DNA of 64,000 nucleotides. It comes from G963666945 sp963666945. Its GTDB lineage: Bacteria; Bacteroidota; Bacteroidia; Bacteroidales; Marinifilaceae. This document shows, one piece after another, positions 45,999 to 54,165 of the stretch. The translations under genes were made by a program, and so were the position numbers. The stretch is from contig CAXXRT010000045.1 in assembly GCA_963666945.2 (NCBI GenBank), forward strand, positions 31,522 through 95,521, given 5' to 3'. Below the pieces are notes generated by a model, which saw only the letters and a list, made by a program, of their open reading frames with translations, was not told the DNA's origin and did no database searches. Position 1 is the first letter of the stretch. Each line of letters starts with the position of its first letter.

Positions 45999-46709
45999 AT
46001 GCTAAAGAAATTGATATATTGGTATGCAATATCCTCTGCGAAACGCTATAGAAGATACCTGGAGAATAAAGGCGTAAAGATGGGGAAGAGTGTCTATTTC
46101 AAGAATAGAAAGACAATGGATATAGATCTTACCAAGCCTGTTCTTATTGATATAGGGGATTATGTGTATTTCAACCGAAATTTTACTTTGTTGACTCACG
46201 ATGCGGTATCAAGAATATTCAGATTAAAATACAACGATTTCTTTCCAAGTTCTATTGGTAAGGTTAAAATAGGTAATAATGTTGCATTTGCAAGACAGGT
46301 TACGGTATTAAAGGGTGTCACGATAGGGGATAATGTCTTTATAGGTCATGGCTCTCTGGTAACAAAAGATATACCTTCCAATTGTATTGCTGCTGGTCGT
46401 CCGGCTAAGTTTATTTGCTCATTGGATGATTATTTTGAACGTGCAAAGAAGAAGTATCCTGAAGAGATGCGGGAATATTATAATCTTATAAAAGAGAGGG
46501 AAAACAGGGAACCCACGATAGAGGATTTCTGGAATGAGTTTGCCCTGTTTACTGATGGTGATAAATTGGATGCTTATTTAAATTCCCTGACTAAGAAAAG
46601 GCAAAAGAAAATTAAAAAACAAATGGGTCATACTTACCTCTCTTATAAAAAATATCATAAAGCAATGTATGACACTTTTGAGGATATGATTAATAGCTTT
46701 AGTAAGTAA
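45999..46709 (+). CDS. Hexapeptide-repeat acyltransferase
   Basis: A 236-residue protein with a left-handed beta-helix core (KPVLIDIGDYVYFNRNFTLLTHD, then KVKIGNNVAFARQVTVLKGVTIGDNVFIGHGSLVTKDIPSNCIAAGRPAKFI). This is the LbH acetyltransferase signature, including the usual GRPAK terminus. A helical C-terminal extension of about 85 charged residues follows (ERAKKKYPEEMREYYNLIKERENREPTIEDFW...). Proteins of this kind O-acetylate surface polysaccharides or small molecules. No glycan genes lie nearby, so the acceptor is unknown. Confidence 0.85.
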   Translation: MLKKLIYWYAISSAKRYRRYLENKGVKMGKSVYFKNRKTMDIDLTKPVLIDIGDYVYFNRNFTLLTHDAVSRIFRLKYNDFFPSSIGKVKIGNNVAFARQVTVLKGVTIGDNVFIGHGSLVTKDIPSNCIAAGRPAKFICSLDDYFERAKKKYPEEMREYYNLIKERENREPTIEDFWNEFALFTDGDKLDAYLNSLTKKRQKKIKKQMGHTYLSYKKYHKAMYDTFEDMINSFSK

Positions 46710-46776
46710 TTTGTGTTATGTGAAATTTCCTGGCTTAGTATAAATATTTTGCCAGGAAATTTTAATCAAATGCCTC

Positions 46777-48054
46777 TTATAATACTATATACTGGAACAA
46801 ATCCGGCTTATCGTTAAGGTATTCATATACAAATCCGCTGTCGCTGAATCTCTTTAACAGTGGCTTAAAATCTTTTTTATTATGAAGTTCAATGCCAACT
46901 AGTGCAGGACCTTTCTCCCTGTTGTTCTTTTTCGAATATTCAAAAAGAGTGATGTCATCTTCCGGGCCAAGAATCTTATTTACAAAAGTCTTTAAGGCTC
47001 CTGCTCTTTGAGGGAAACGAACAATGAAGTAGTGTTTAAGTCCCTCGTACAACAATGATCTTTCCTTTATTTCTTCTGTTCTTGTAATATCGTTGTTACT
47101 TCCACTGATTATGCAAACTACATTTTTACCCTCGATCTTATCTTTATAAAGTTCAAGCGCTGCAACACTTAATGCACCCGCCGGCTCAACTACAAGGGCA
47201 TCGTGATTGTACAGCCTAAGTATGGTCGAACAGACAAGACCTTCAGGTACCGATATTACATCATCGAGTATCTCCTTACATATATCGAAAGTGTATTTCC
47301 CCACTTCCTTGACGGCTGCACCGTCAACAAATTTGTCAATTTCCTGCAGGCATATTCTTTCACCTTTATTAATAGATTCCCCCATTGAAGGTGCACCCAA
47401 TGGTTCTACCCCTATAATCTTTGTATGGGGACTCAGTGCCTTAATATAGCTACCAAGACCGGCAGCAAGGCCACCTCCGCCAATAGGTATAAATATATAG
47501 TCTATACTGCTGTCTGCCTGCTGAAGAATCTCCAGTCCCACAGTCGCCTGACCTTCAATTATCAGAGGGTGATCGAATGGGGGTATAAAGATGCTTCCGC
47601 TTTTTTCACATTCTTTTGTTGCTGCACTGTAGGCATCATCGTATGTGTCCCCGGTGAGTATTACATCTACGTTTCTGTTTCCGAACATTTTTACCTGACT
47701 GACCTTTTGCTTGGGTGTTGTCTCAGGCATAAATATCTTGCCGTGTATATTTAATTTATTGCAGGAAAATGCAACTCCCTGAGCATGATTTCCTGCGCTG
47801 GAACATACTATTCCTTTTGCTTTTTGCTCGTCTCTCAGGCTCGATATCATATTGTATGCACCACGAATTTTGTACGATCTTACCTGCTGAAGATCTTCCC
47901 TTTTCAGTTGAATTCTTGCGCTGTATAAGGCGGAAAGATTGTTGTTCTCGATAAGGGGTGTTTCCAATACGGTTCCCGTAAGGTTTAGCTTAGCCTTGTT
48001 TACGTCTTCAAGCCTGGGATAATATGTCGTTGTGGTATTTGTCTCGGTCTCCAT
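46777..48054 (-). CDS. ilvA: Threonine ammonia-lyase (threonine dehydratase)
   Basis: About 425 residues. PLP enzyme converting threonine to 2-oxobutanoate for isoleucine. Start ATG at 48054 (METETNTTTTYYPRL). The PLP lysine is in VRSYKIRGAYNMISS. SSAGNHAQGVAFSCN, the phosphate loop PIGGGGLAAGLGSYI and VCIISGSNND follow. The C-terminal ACT-like regulatory part (HYFIVRFPQRAGALKTFVNKILGPEDDITLFEYSKKNNREKGPALVGIEL) should sense isoleucine. It is the final gene of ilvD-ilvB-ilvN-ilvC-ilvA, 63 bp after ilvC. Confidence 0.95.
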   Translation of the reverse strand: METETNTTTTYYPRLEDVNKAKLNLTGTVLETPLIENNNLSALYSARIQLKREDLQQVRSYKIRGAYNMISSLRDEQKAKGIVCSSAGNHAQGVAFSCNKLNIHGKIFMPETTPKQKVSQVKMFGNRNVDVILTGDTYDDAYSAATKECEKSGSIFIPPFDHPLIIEGQATVGLEILQQADSSIDYIFIPIGGGGLAAGLGSYIKALSPHTKIIGVEPLGAPSMGESINKGERICLQEIDKFVDGAAVKEVGKYTFDICKEILDDVISVPEGLVCSTILRLYNHDALVVEPAGALSVAALELYKDKIEGKNVVCIISGSNNDITRTEEIKERSLLYEGLKHYFIVRFPQRAGALKTFVNKILGPEDDITLFEYSKKNNREKGPALVGIELHNKKDFKPLLKRFSDSGFVYEYLNDKPDLFQYIVL

Positions 48055-48117
48055 TTTTTCTGATTTATATAGGGTAGAAGGGTGACGCAAATAAATGCGA
48101 CACCCCCAATATTGTTC

Positions 48118-49164
48118 TTAGTTATTCTCTGGTCTTAGTTTTCTCACTACGGCACCTGTCTGCCATAGCTCGGATTCTCTTATTTCCTTAAGTTCTTCCT
48201 CCAGCTTCTCTCTATAGTCCGGTTGACTGTTGGAGTCAATAGATCTCTGAGCCTCTTCCCCTGATGCCACATTTGCATAAAGCTCATCAAATACCGGAGC
48301 AGCGGCATCACGGAATTTGTCCTTCCAATCAAGAGCACCTCTTTGAGCAGTTGTTGAAGTGTTAGCGTACATCCAGTCCATACCATTCTGAGCAACAAGA
48401 GGCATAAGGCTCTGGGTTAGTTCCTCGACAGTCTCGTTAAAGGCTTCAGATGGTGAATGCCCGTTTTTTCGAAGACAGTTGTACTGAGCTTCAAATAGTC
48501 CTGCCAATGCCCCCATTAGTATCCCTCTTTCTCCCGTAAGATCGGAATATACTTCACGCTTAAAATCAGTCTGGAAAAGATATCCCGAGCCTACTCCTAT
48601 TCCTAAAGAAACAACTCTATCATATGCTTTGCCCGTTGCATCCTGGAATATTGCATAACTGGAATTCAATCCTTTACCTGCCTGGAATAATGTCCTTAAT
48701 GATGTGCCAGAACCCTTAGGGGCAACAAGAATTACATCTACATCTGATGGGGGAACTATTCCTGTTCTTTCGTTGAAGGTCACGCCAAAGCCGTGGGAGA
48801 AATACAATGCTTTCCCTTTGGTTAGATGTTTCTTTACTGTTGGCCATGCAGCAATCTGACCCGCATCGGAAAGCAGATACTGAAGTATTGTCCCTCTTTC
48901 GCATGCTTCTTCCAATTCAAAAAGAGTCTCTCCAGGAACCCATCCGTCTTCAACTGCCTTGTCCCAGGTCTTCGAACCTTTTCTCTGACCGACAATCACA
49001 TTAAAGCCGTTATCCCTAAGGTTCAGTGCTTGCCCTGGTCCCTGGACTCCGTATCCAAGAACTGCTATTGTCTCTTCTTTTAATGTCTCCAGTGCCTTTG
49101 ATAATGGGAACTCTTCTCTTGTTACTACGTTTTCTTCTGTTCCTCCGAAATTCATTTTTGCCAT
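48118..49164 (-). CDS. ilvC: Ketol-acid reductoisomerase
   Basis: A 348-residue enzyme that isomerises and reduces acetolactate or acetohydroxybutyrate (valine/isoleucine branch). The N-terminal Rossmann domain reads IAVLGYGVQGPGQALNLRDNGFNVIVGQRKGS; an Arg/Lys/Ser pattern after the fold points to NADPH. Catalytic residues lie in YFSHGFGVTFNERTGIVP, APKGSGTSLR and the knotted C-terminal domain (DLTGERGILMGALAGLFEAQYN). The HGFGVTF and KGSGTSLR variants are typical of Bacteroidota IlvC. Length normal. Confidence 0.95.
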   Translation of the reverse strand: MAKMNFGGTEENVVTREEFPLSKALETLKEETIAVLGYGVQGPGQALNLRDNGFNVIVGQRKGSKTWDKAVEDGWVPGETLFELEEACERGTILQYLLSDAGQIAAWPTVKKHLTKGKALYFSHGFGVTFNERTGIVPPSDVDVILVAPKGSGTSLRTLFQAGKGLNSSYAIFQDATGKAYDRVVSLGIGVGSGYLFQTDFKREVYSDLTGERGILMGALAGLFEAQYNCLRKNGHSPSEAFNETVEELTQSLMPLVAQNGMDWMYANTSTTAQRGALDWKDKFRDAAAPVFDELYANVASGEEAQRSIDSNSQPDYREKLEEELKEIRESELWQTGAVVRKLRPENN

Positions 49165-49260
49165 GATACTTTATTTTTTATAATTGTTTCAATTCTTTAT
49201 TGTCTGTAATTACTTTTCCGCCGACCTTTTGGATTGATGCCTGACTTCTCTTGATCGCTT

Positions 49261-49560
49261 TTAATTCACACTTAAAAACTTCTCCTGCTTGCTGTTAATG
49301 GTATGATGCAAAATCTCATCGTATGCATGATAGAATGCCTTGAGTACATCAACCTGTTTTTCAATCTGCTTGACTATTTTCACAACCTGATTGTTTATTG
49401 AGTTAAGCACTATTGTAATTTTCTTGATTCCCTCTATTGAGGAATCATTTACTGTTAATCTCTCTATATTCATTCCTCTCCGGGAGAATATCAATGACAA
49501 TCTCCCCAGCATTCCTACATGGTTCTCTGTAAAAATGGTAATTGTAAATTCCTGATTCAT
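49261..49560 (-). CDS. ilvN: Acetolactate synthase small subunit, short form
   Basis: 99 residues: one ACT domain (TITIFTENHVGMLGRLSLIFSRRGMNIERLTVNDSSIEGIKKITIVL) and a helix KIVKQIEKQVDVLKAFYH. It binds valine or isoleucine and activates and regulates IlvB. Relatives in this phylum are commonly about 160-190 residues with a second C-terminal domain. That domain is absent, because only 96 bp separate this stop codon from ilvC. A short in-frame-shifted reading (KAIKRSQASIQKVGGKVITDNKEL) follows the stop, so a small truncation or indel cannot be excluded. Confidence 0.85.
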   Translation of the reverse strand: MNQEFTITIFTENHVGMLGRLSLIFSRRGMNIERLTVNDSSIEGIKKITIVLNSINNQVVKIVKQIEKQVDVLKAFYHAYDEILHHTINSKQEKFLSVN

Positions 49561-49630
49561 TGTTGTTAATTTTAGCTGTCGTTTATTTAATTCTATTTGT
49601 TATGCTTTTTCTTATTTGCAGACTTCTCAG

Positions 49631-49664
49631 TGTCAGGTAGCAAGTCTTTGGTTGCTATCTGACA
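49631..49664 (-). promoter_or_regulatory. ilvB-ilvN intercistronic hairpin
   Basis: 13-bp stem TGTCAGGTAGCAA/TTGCTATCTGACA with one G-T pair and loop GTCTTTGG, in the 119-bp gap between ilvB and ilvN. There is no T-run; it is more likely an mRNA processing or stability element than a terminator. Confidence 0.5.
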
Positions 49665-49679
49665 TAATCAATGGCTGCC

Positions 49680-51377
49680 TTATACACCTTCACTTTCCAG
49701 TAAAATATCAGTGACTGCGGCACCTGAAGGAATCATTGGGAACACCATCCCTTTATTCTCTACACTAACCTCAAGAATAAATGCTCCGTTGTGTCTCAGC
49801 ATTTCCTTTACTGCATTGCCGAGATCATCTCGTTTTCCCACCAGTCTTGATTCTATCTTATAGCCTTTGGCAATAGTCTGGAAATCTGGGTTTTCCATTG
49901 GGGTGGAGGAGTATCTTTTCTCAAAGAACATTTCCTGCCACTGCCTTACCATACCAAGGTAGTTGTTGTTCAGTATCACTATCTTCACTGGTATTTTATA
50001 CCTGAAGATTGTTCCCAGCTCCTGTATCGTCATCTGAAAACCGCCGTCCCCGACAAAGAGAATGACTTCCCTATCGGGCTTAGCCAGTTTTGCGCCTATT
50101 GCTGCGGGAAGCCCAAAGCCCATAGTTCCCAGTCCTCCCGACGACAAAAAGCTCCTGTTGTTCTTGAACCTTGAGTAACGTGCGGCAACCATCTGGTGTT
50201 GACCCACATCAGTCACTATGATAGCCTCGTTGTTACATGACTCAGAACAAAGATCAACAACCTCAGCCATAGTAATATCGTTGCCCACAGAATGTAAATC
50301 TTTGCTGAAAACCTTATCCTCTTCTTGTTTTCTAAGTTCATAAAACCTATTTACCCAATCCTGATGATAAGCCTTATCTACCTTTGAAAGCAATTGTCCT
50401 AAAGCTTCTCTGGCATCTGCAATTATGGCAACATCGGTTTTTACTATCTTATCTATCTCGGAGGGGTCTATATCGATGTGTATCACCTTAGCCTGTCGTG
50501 CATATTTGTCAACATTACCGGTAACCCTGTCGTCGAAACGCATGCCAACTGCTATAAGCACATCGCATTGGTTGGTCAACATATTGGGTGCATAGTTCCC
50601 GTGCATACCCAGCATTCCCATGTTTAAAGGATGATGGGAATTTATTGCGGACAGTCCCATAAGGGTCCAGGCGGCGGGGATTTGAGCTTTATCCATAAGA
50701 TATTCCATTTCCTTTTCTGCGCCTGCAATACTTACTCCATGTCCAACAAGTAAAAACGGTCTTTTTGCCTTGTTTATTAATTCAGCAGCCTTTTCTATGT
50801 CCTCACTATTTGCCTTAAATCGTGGATGATAACTTCTTACATAATCGCATTTCTCGTATTCGTAGTCCATCATCTCCATCTGTGCATCCTTAGTTATATC
50901 TATCAATACAGGGCCCGGTCTTCCGTTTTTAGCTATATAGAAAGCCTTGCTTACCATTGCAGGAATGTCCTTTGGATCTTTGATCTGACAATTCCACTTA
51001 GTCGCTGCCATTGATATCCCCAATACATCGGTTTCCTGGAAGGCATCGCTTCCTATCAGTGAACTGTGAACCTGTCCTGTTATACATACAAGAGGTGTGG
51101 AATCTATCATTGCATCGGCAAGACCCGTGATAAGGTTGGTCGCACCGGGACCTGATGTGGCAAAGCAAACGCCTGCTTTTTCACATACCCTTGAATAGGC
51201 CTCGGCAGCATGTATTGCGCCCTGCTCGTGACAGGTCAGTATATGGTTTATCATGTCCCGGTAAGAATAGTGAGCATCGTATATTGGCATTATAGCCCCT
51301 CCGGGATAGCCAAATACAGTGTCTACTCCTTCCTCTAATAATGTAAGCATCAATGCTTCTGAACCACTGACTTTCAT
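49680..51377 (-). CDS. ilvB: Acetolactate synthase large subunit
   Basis: A 565-residue thiamine-diphosphate enzyme forming acetolactate and acetohydroxybutyrate. N-terminal Pyr domain with the catalytic Glu in ILTCHEQGAIHAAEAYSR and GSDAFQETDVLGIS. Central FAD-binding domain (GMRFDDRVTG). C-terminal PP domain with GLGTMGFGLPAAIGAKLAKPDREVILFVGDGGFQMTIQELGTI (the GDG...N-type ThDP motif, completed by LNNNYLGMVRQWQ). Start and length are normal. Partner small subunit ilvN lies 119 bp downstream. Confidence 0.96.
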   Translation of the reverse strand: MKVSGSEALMLTLLEEGVDTVFGYPGGAIMPIYDAHYSYRDMINHILTCHEQGAIHAAEAYSRVCEKAGVCFATSGPGATNLITGLADAMIDSTPLVCITGQVHSSLIGSDAFQETDVLGISMAATKWNCQIKDPKDIPAMVSKAFYIAKNGRPGPVLIDITKDAQMEMMDYEYEKCDYVRSYHPRFKANSEDIEKAAELINKAKRPFLLVGHGVSIAGAEKEMEYLMDKAQIPAAWTLMGLSAINSHHPLNMGMLGMHGNYAPNMLTNQCDVLIAVGMRFDDRVTGNVDKYARQAKVIHIDIDPSEIDKIVKTDVAIIADAREALGQLLSKVDKAYHQDWVNRFYELRKQEEDKVFSKDLHSVGNDITMAEVVDLCSESCNNEAIIVTDVGQHQMVAARYSRFKNNRSFLSSGGLGTMGFGLPAAIGAKLAKPDREVILFVGDGGFQMTIQELGTIFRYKIPVKIVILNNNYLGMVRQWQEMFFEKRYSSTPMENPDFQTIAKGYKIESRLVGKRDDLGNAVKEMLRHNGAFILEVSVENKGMVFPMIPSGAAVTDILLESEGV

Positions 51378-51425
51378 TTGTTTATATTTTTTGAATTAAT
51401 AAATACTTAAAAATTAATTTCAAAA

Positions 51426-51460
51426 CCAGGAGAGTTTTACTCTCTTGGTTCTCAAGAACC
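51426..51460 (-). promoter_or_regulatory. ilvD-ilvB spacer: two mutually exclusive hairpins
   Basis: CCAGGAGAG pairs with CTCTCTTGG (51426-51434 with 51440-51448). GGTTCT pairs with AGAACC (51447-51452 with 51455-51460). They share two bases at 51447-51448, so only one can be complete. The gap is 151 bp and holds no ORF. Confidence 0.4.
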
Positions 51461-51528
51461 AATACATTTGTTTGTTCTCTCTCTCATTTTATTGGCTTAC
51501 CATTTATTCAAGGGGGATTAGTTGTTTT

Positions 51529-53343
51529 TTATATCTCTCTTATTGCCCCCTTGTCTGCCGAACTCACAAAAGCGGAGTATATCTTCAAAGATTTTGAGAC
51601 CTCCCTTTCCCTCTCGGGGGTGAAGGCTTTAGTTCCTTTGTCTTTTTCTAAAGATCTCCTTGAGGTCAGTTCCTCTTCACTCATATTCAGTTCAATCCTT
51701 CTGTTCGGGATATCTATAGTGATTGAATCACCATCCCTGACAAGGGCAATATTTCCTCCTGCTGCGGCTTCCGGAGAGACATGACCGATAGACAGTCCCG
51801 ATGTCCCGCCTGAGAATCTACCATCGGTTATTAGAGCGCATTCCTTGTCAATCTTCATCGACTTCAGGTATGTAGTGGGGTAGAGCATTTCCTGCATTCC
51901 GGGTCCTCCTTTAGGACCTTCATATCTGATAACTACCACGTCGCCTTTCTTCACTTTTTTACCTAGTATTCCCTCACAGGCCGCTTCCTGCGATTCAAAT
52001 ACTTTTGCCTTCCCTTCAAACTTTAGTATTGAGCTATCCACTCCGGCAGTCTTGACTATACAGCCGTTTTCCGCAAGATTGCCGAACAATACGGCAAGAC
52101 CGCCATCATGACTGTAGGCATTATCCTTATCCCTTATGCATCCCTGTTTTCTGTTAGTGTCCAATTCTTTATAGTATGAAGACTGACTACCCATTGTAAG
52201 ATTTTTCTTTCCTGCAGGGGCACTTTTATAAAGATCAATTGCCTCTTTGCTTGAATTATTCATTATATCGTGGGTCTCAATTTCTTCTTTAAGATTCAGA
52301 AATTGTAATCTTTTTACATTGGTATTCAGTAATCCCGAACGGTCAAGTTCTGCCATTATCCCCATAATTCCTCCCGCACGGTTTACATCCTCTATGTGGT
52401 AATGAGACGAAGGTGAAACCTTGCACAGATGAGGTACTTTTCTCGAAAGCATGTCTATATCCTTCATATTAAAGTCAACGCCTGCCTCATTTGCAACGGC
52501 TAACAGGTGCAAAACCGTATTCGATGATCCGCCCATGGCTATATCAAGACTCATTGCGTTCATCACGGATTCCCTGTTGACTATAGAGCGGGGCAGGACG
52601 GATGTGTCATCCTGATAGTAATATCGTTCAGTGATATTTACAATAAGTTCTGCCGCACTGTCAAACAGTGCTTTTCTGTTGGTATGAGTAGCCACAACCG
52701 TTCCATTCCCCGGAAGGGCCATGCCAAGAGCCTCAGCAAGGCAGTTCATGGAGTTAGCGGTGAACATACCCGAACACGAACCGCAGGTTGGACAGGCATT
52801 CTTTTCAAGGTCGTTAAGAAGCTCATCGTCGGTATCGTCCTGACCGCCATGAATCATCACATCAACCAGATCGTATTTCCTGCCGTTAACAACGCCCGCT
52901 TCCATTGGTCCTCCCGATACAAAGACTGCTGGGATATTCAATCTCATAGCAGCCATAAGCATACCGGGAGTTATCTTGTCGCAGTTGCTTATGCACACCA
53001 TGGCATCAACCTTGTGGGCATTGCACATATACTCAACACTGTCGGCAATAATATCCCTTGAAGGGAGGGAGTAAAGCATCCCGCTGTGTCCCATTGCAAT
53101 ACCGTCGTCAACAGCAATGGTGTTGAACTCTGCTGCATAACAGCCCAGCTCTTCGATTTTCTGTTTTACTTCCTGACCAATTTTGTGAAGATGGACATGA
53201 CCAGGGACGAACTGAGTGAATGAATTTACTACGGCAATTATTGGTCTTCCAAACTGCTGCTCTTTCATTCCGGTGGCTCTCCAAAGGCTTCTGGCCCCCG
53301 CCATTCTTCGTCCTTTTGTTGTTTGTGTACTTCTTAACTCCAT
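51529..53343 (-). CDS. ilvD: Dihydroxy-acid dehydratase
   Basis: A 604-residue iron-sulfur enzyme, dehydrating dihydroxy-isovalerate and dihydroxy-methylvalerate (last common valine/isoleucine step). Cluster cysteines appear in VCISNCDKITPGMLMAAMRLN and ACPTCGSCSGMFTANSMNCLAEALGMALPGNGT; the third is the family Cys near CISNC. GGSSNTVLHLLAVA, EGPKGGPGMQEMLYPT and TDGRFSGGTSGLSIGHVSPEAAAGG follow. The length is within the family range and it starts right after the proximal attenuator. It is the first structural gene of the ilv operon. Confidence 0.96.
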   Translation of the reverse strand: MELRSTQTTKGRRMAGARSLWRATGMKEQQFGRPIIAVVNSFTQFVPGHVHLHKIGQEVKQKIEELGCYAAEFNTIAVDDGIAMGHSGMLYSLPSRDIIADSVEYMCNAHKVDAMVCISNCDKITPGMLMAAMRLNIPAVFVSGGPMEAGVVNGRKYDLVDVMIHGGQDDTDDELLNDLEKNACPTCGSCSGMFTANSMNCLAEALGMALPGNGTVVATHTNRKALFDSAAELIVNITERYYYQDDTSVLPRSIVNRESVMNAMSLDIAMGGSSNTVLHLLAVANEAGVDFNMKDIDMLSRKVPHLCKVSPSSHYHIEDVNRAGGIMGIMAELDRSGLLNTNVKRLQFLNLKEEIETHDIMNNSSKEAIDLYKSAPAGKKNLTMGSQSSYYKELDTNRKQGCIRDKDNAYSHDGGLAVLFGNLAENGCIVKTAGVDSSILKFEGKAKVFESQEAACEGILGKKVKKGDVVVIRYEGPKGGPGMQEMLYPTTYLKSMKIDKECALITDGRFSGGTSGLSIGHVSPEAAAGGNIALVRDGDSITIDIPNRRIELNMSEEELTSRRSLEKDKGTKAFTPEREREVSKSLKIYSAFVSSADKGAIREI

Positions 53344-53373
53344 GATTTTTGTTTTATTCTTTTGGGATAGAGC

Positions 53374-53407
53374 AAAAAAAAGCCCCTCTCGTTGTGAGAA
53401 GGGCTTA
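53374..53407 (-). terminator. ilvD attenuator terminator, proximal
   Basis: AAGCCC-TCTC/GAGA-GGGCTT stem with one mismatch, loop GTTGT and a long T-run on the minus strand, 31 bp before ilvD. AGCCCTTC in its RNA pairs with GAAGGGCT inside the preceding leader ORF. Confidence 0.85.
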
Positions 53408-53430
53408 CTTAAAATATAATCTGATAATGT

Positions 53431-53526
53431 CTAAGTTAGTATATATAGCCCTTCCTTTCCGTGTCTAATAATAATGACGCGAATGACAATAATTAGAATG
53501 ACTACTATATGACTAAATCCTGGCAT
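53431..53526 (-). CDS. ilvD leader peptide, proximal (31 aa)
   Basis: ATG CCA GGA start, TAG stop. The core IVVILIIVIRVIII is made almost only of Ile, Val and Leu codons. RHGKEGLYILT follows, whose AAG GAA GGG CTA codons carry GAAGGGCT, complementary to the terminator's 5' arm. This is the regulatory peptide of an isoleucine/valine attenuator. A TATCTTTA sequence about 30 nt upstream could be its own -7 box. Confidence 0.8.
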   Translation of the reverse strand: MPGFSHIVVILIIVIRVIIIRHGKEGLYILT

Positions 53527-53689
53527 CTGTTTTCTCTATTTGTTTATAAATTGTGTTTTGTATAAAGATATATTTATGTGTTTTATAGAATTAATTGCAC
53601 TCAATAACCAATAGTGATATTTTCCATAACAACTCCTGAGTTTTTATTTTGTTTTTGCATTGCTTGAACTATGTTTTTGTTCTATATGT

Positions 53690-53733
53690 AACATAAACCT
53701 AACACGAACCTAACACAAACCTAACACAAACCC
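53690..53733. repeat. Four tandem 11-bp repeats
   Basis: Units AACATAAACCT, AACACGAACCT, AACACAAACCT and AACACAAACCC, head to tail. The 11-bp period puts each unit on the same face of the helix. They lie between the two ilvD attenuators, about 165 bp before the proximal leader, and could be a cooperative protein-binding site. Confidence 0.7.
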
Positions 53734-53753
53734 AGGAGTGGGTGTAGTGAAAA

Positions 53754-53846
53754 TTACTGTTGTATAAAGAGCTGTTTTCCGTTTGTTTCAATATAGCCAA
53801 ACTCGTAAAAACGTTTATCTGTTCCTTGAAATATATCTTTATTCAT
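53754..53846 (-). CDS. Possible short ORF between the ilv attenuators (30 aa)
   Basis: ATG AAT AAA start, TAA stop, product MNKDIFQGTDKRFYEFGYIE plus ten residues. It is not rich in branched-chain residues and matches nothing I recognise. It may be chance or a gene remnant. Confidence 0.2.
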   Translation of the reverse strand: MNKDIFQGTDKRFYEFGYIETNGKQLFIQQ

Positions 53847-53871
53847 TGTTTTATTTTTTAAATATGTTCAT

Positions 53872-53905
53872 AAAAAAACCCTTCGCCTGATTCAGGGAAG
53901 GGTTT
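53872..53905 (-). terminator. ilv attenuator terminator, distal
   Basis: AACCCTTC/GAAGGGTT with an inner CCTG/CAGG stem and seven T on the minus strand. The 5' arm AACCCTTCCCTG pairs with CAGGGAAGG in the preceding leader ORF. Confidence 0.85.
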
Positions 53906-53938
53906 GTATATTTTATTTCTGTATTATCTAAAATTTCA

Positions 53939-54016
53939 TCATAACCTTCCCTGTTCGCATCTAATGACTAGAATGCAAATAATAATATTGATAATATTAA
54001 TAGAAAGGTTTCTCAT
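53939..54016 (-). CDS. ilv leader peptide, distal (25 aa)
   Basis: ATG AGA AAC start, TGA stop. The core reads INIINIIICILVI, nine Ile among 13 residues, then RCEQGRL. CAG GGA AGG in the last codons can form a 9-bp duplex with the terminator. It lies 36 nt after a consensus -7 box. It is the upstream member of two attenuators ahead of ilvD. Confidence 0.78.
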   Translation of the reverse strand: MRNLSINIINIIICILVIRCEQGRL

Positions 54017-54051
54017 TTTTTTTTCAATAAATTCTCTTTGTTTTCTGCTGA

Positions 54052-54084
54052 CAAATATAGAGATAATTTTTTTTAATTTCCAAA
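54052..54084 (-). promoter_or_regulatory. Promoter of the ilv operon
   Basis: Minus strand TTTG (54081-54084), 21-bp spacer, TATATTTG (54052-54059). As at leuA, the -33 element is part of TTTGGAA. Confidence 0.78.
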
Positions 54085-54165
54085 TTAATGTTTGAATTTT
54101 AACATTTGTTGTCAAAAAATGTTAGTGTAAATGTTTGTTAGGTATTGAGGCTGGGCACAACTACT

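Noticed and set aside
53690..53733. Possible CRISPR-like repeat
   Set aside because: Units are 11 bp, directly adjacent with no spacers, and no cas genes are in the window.
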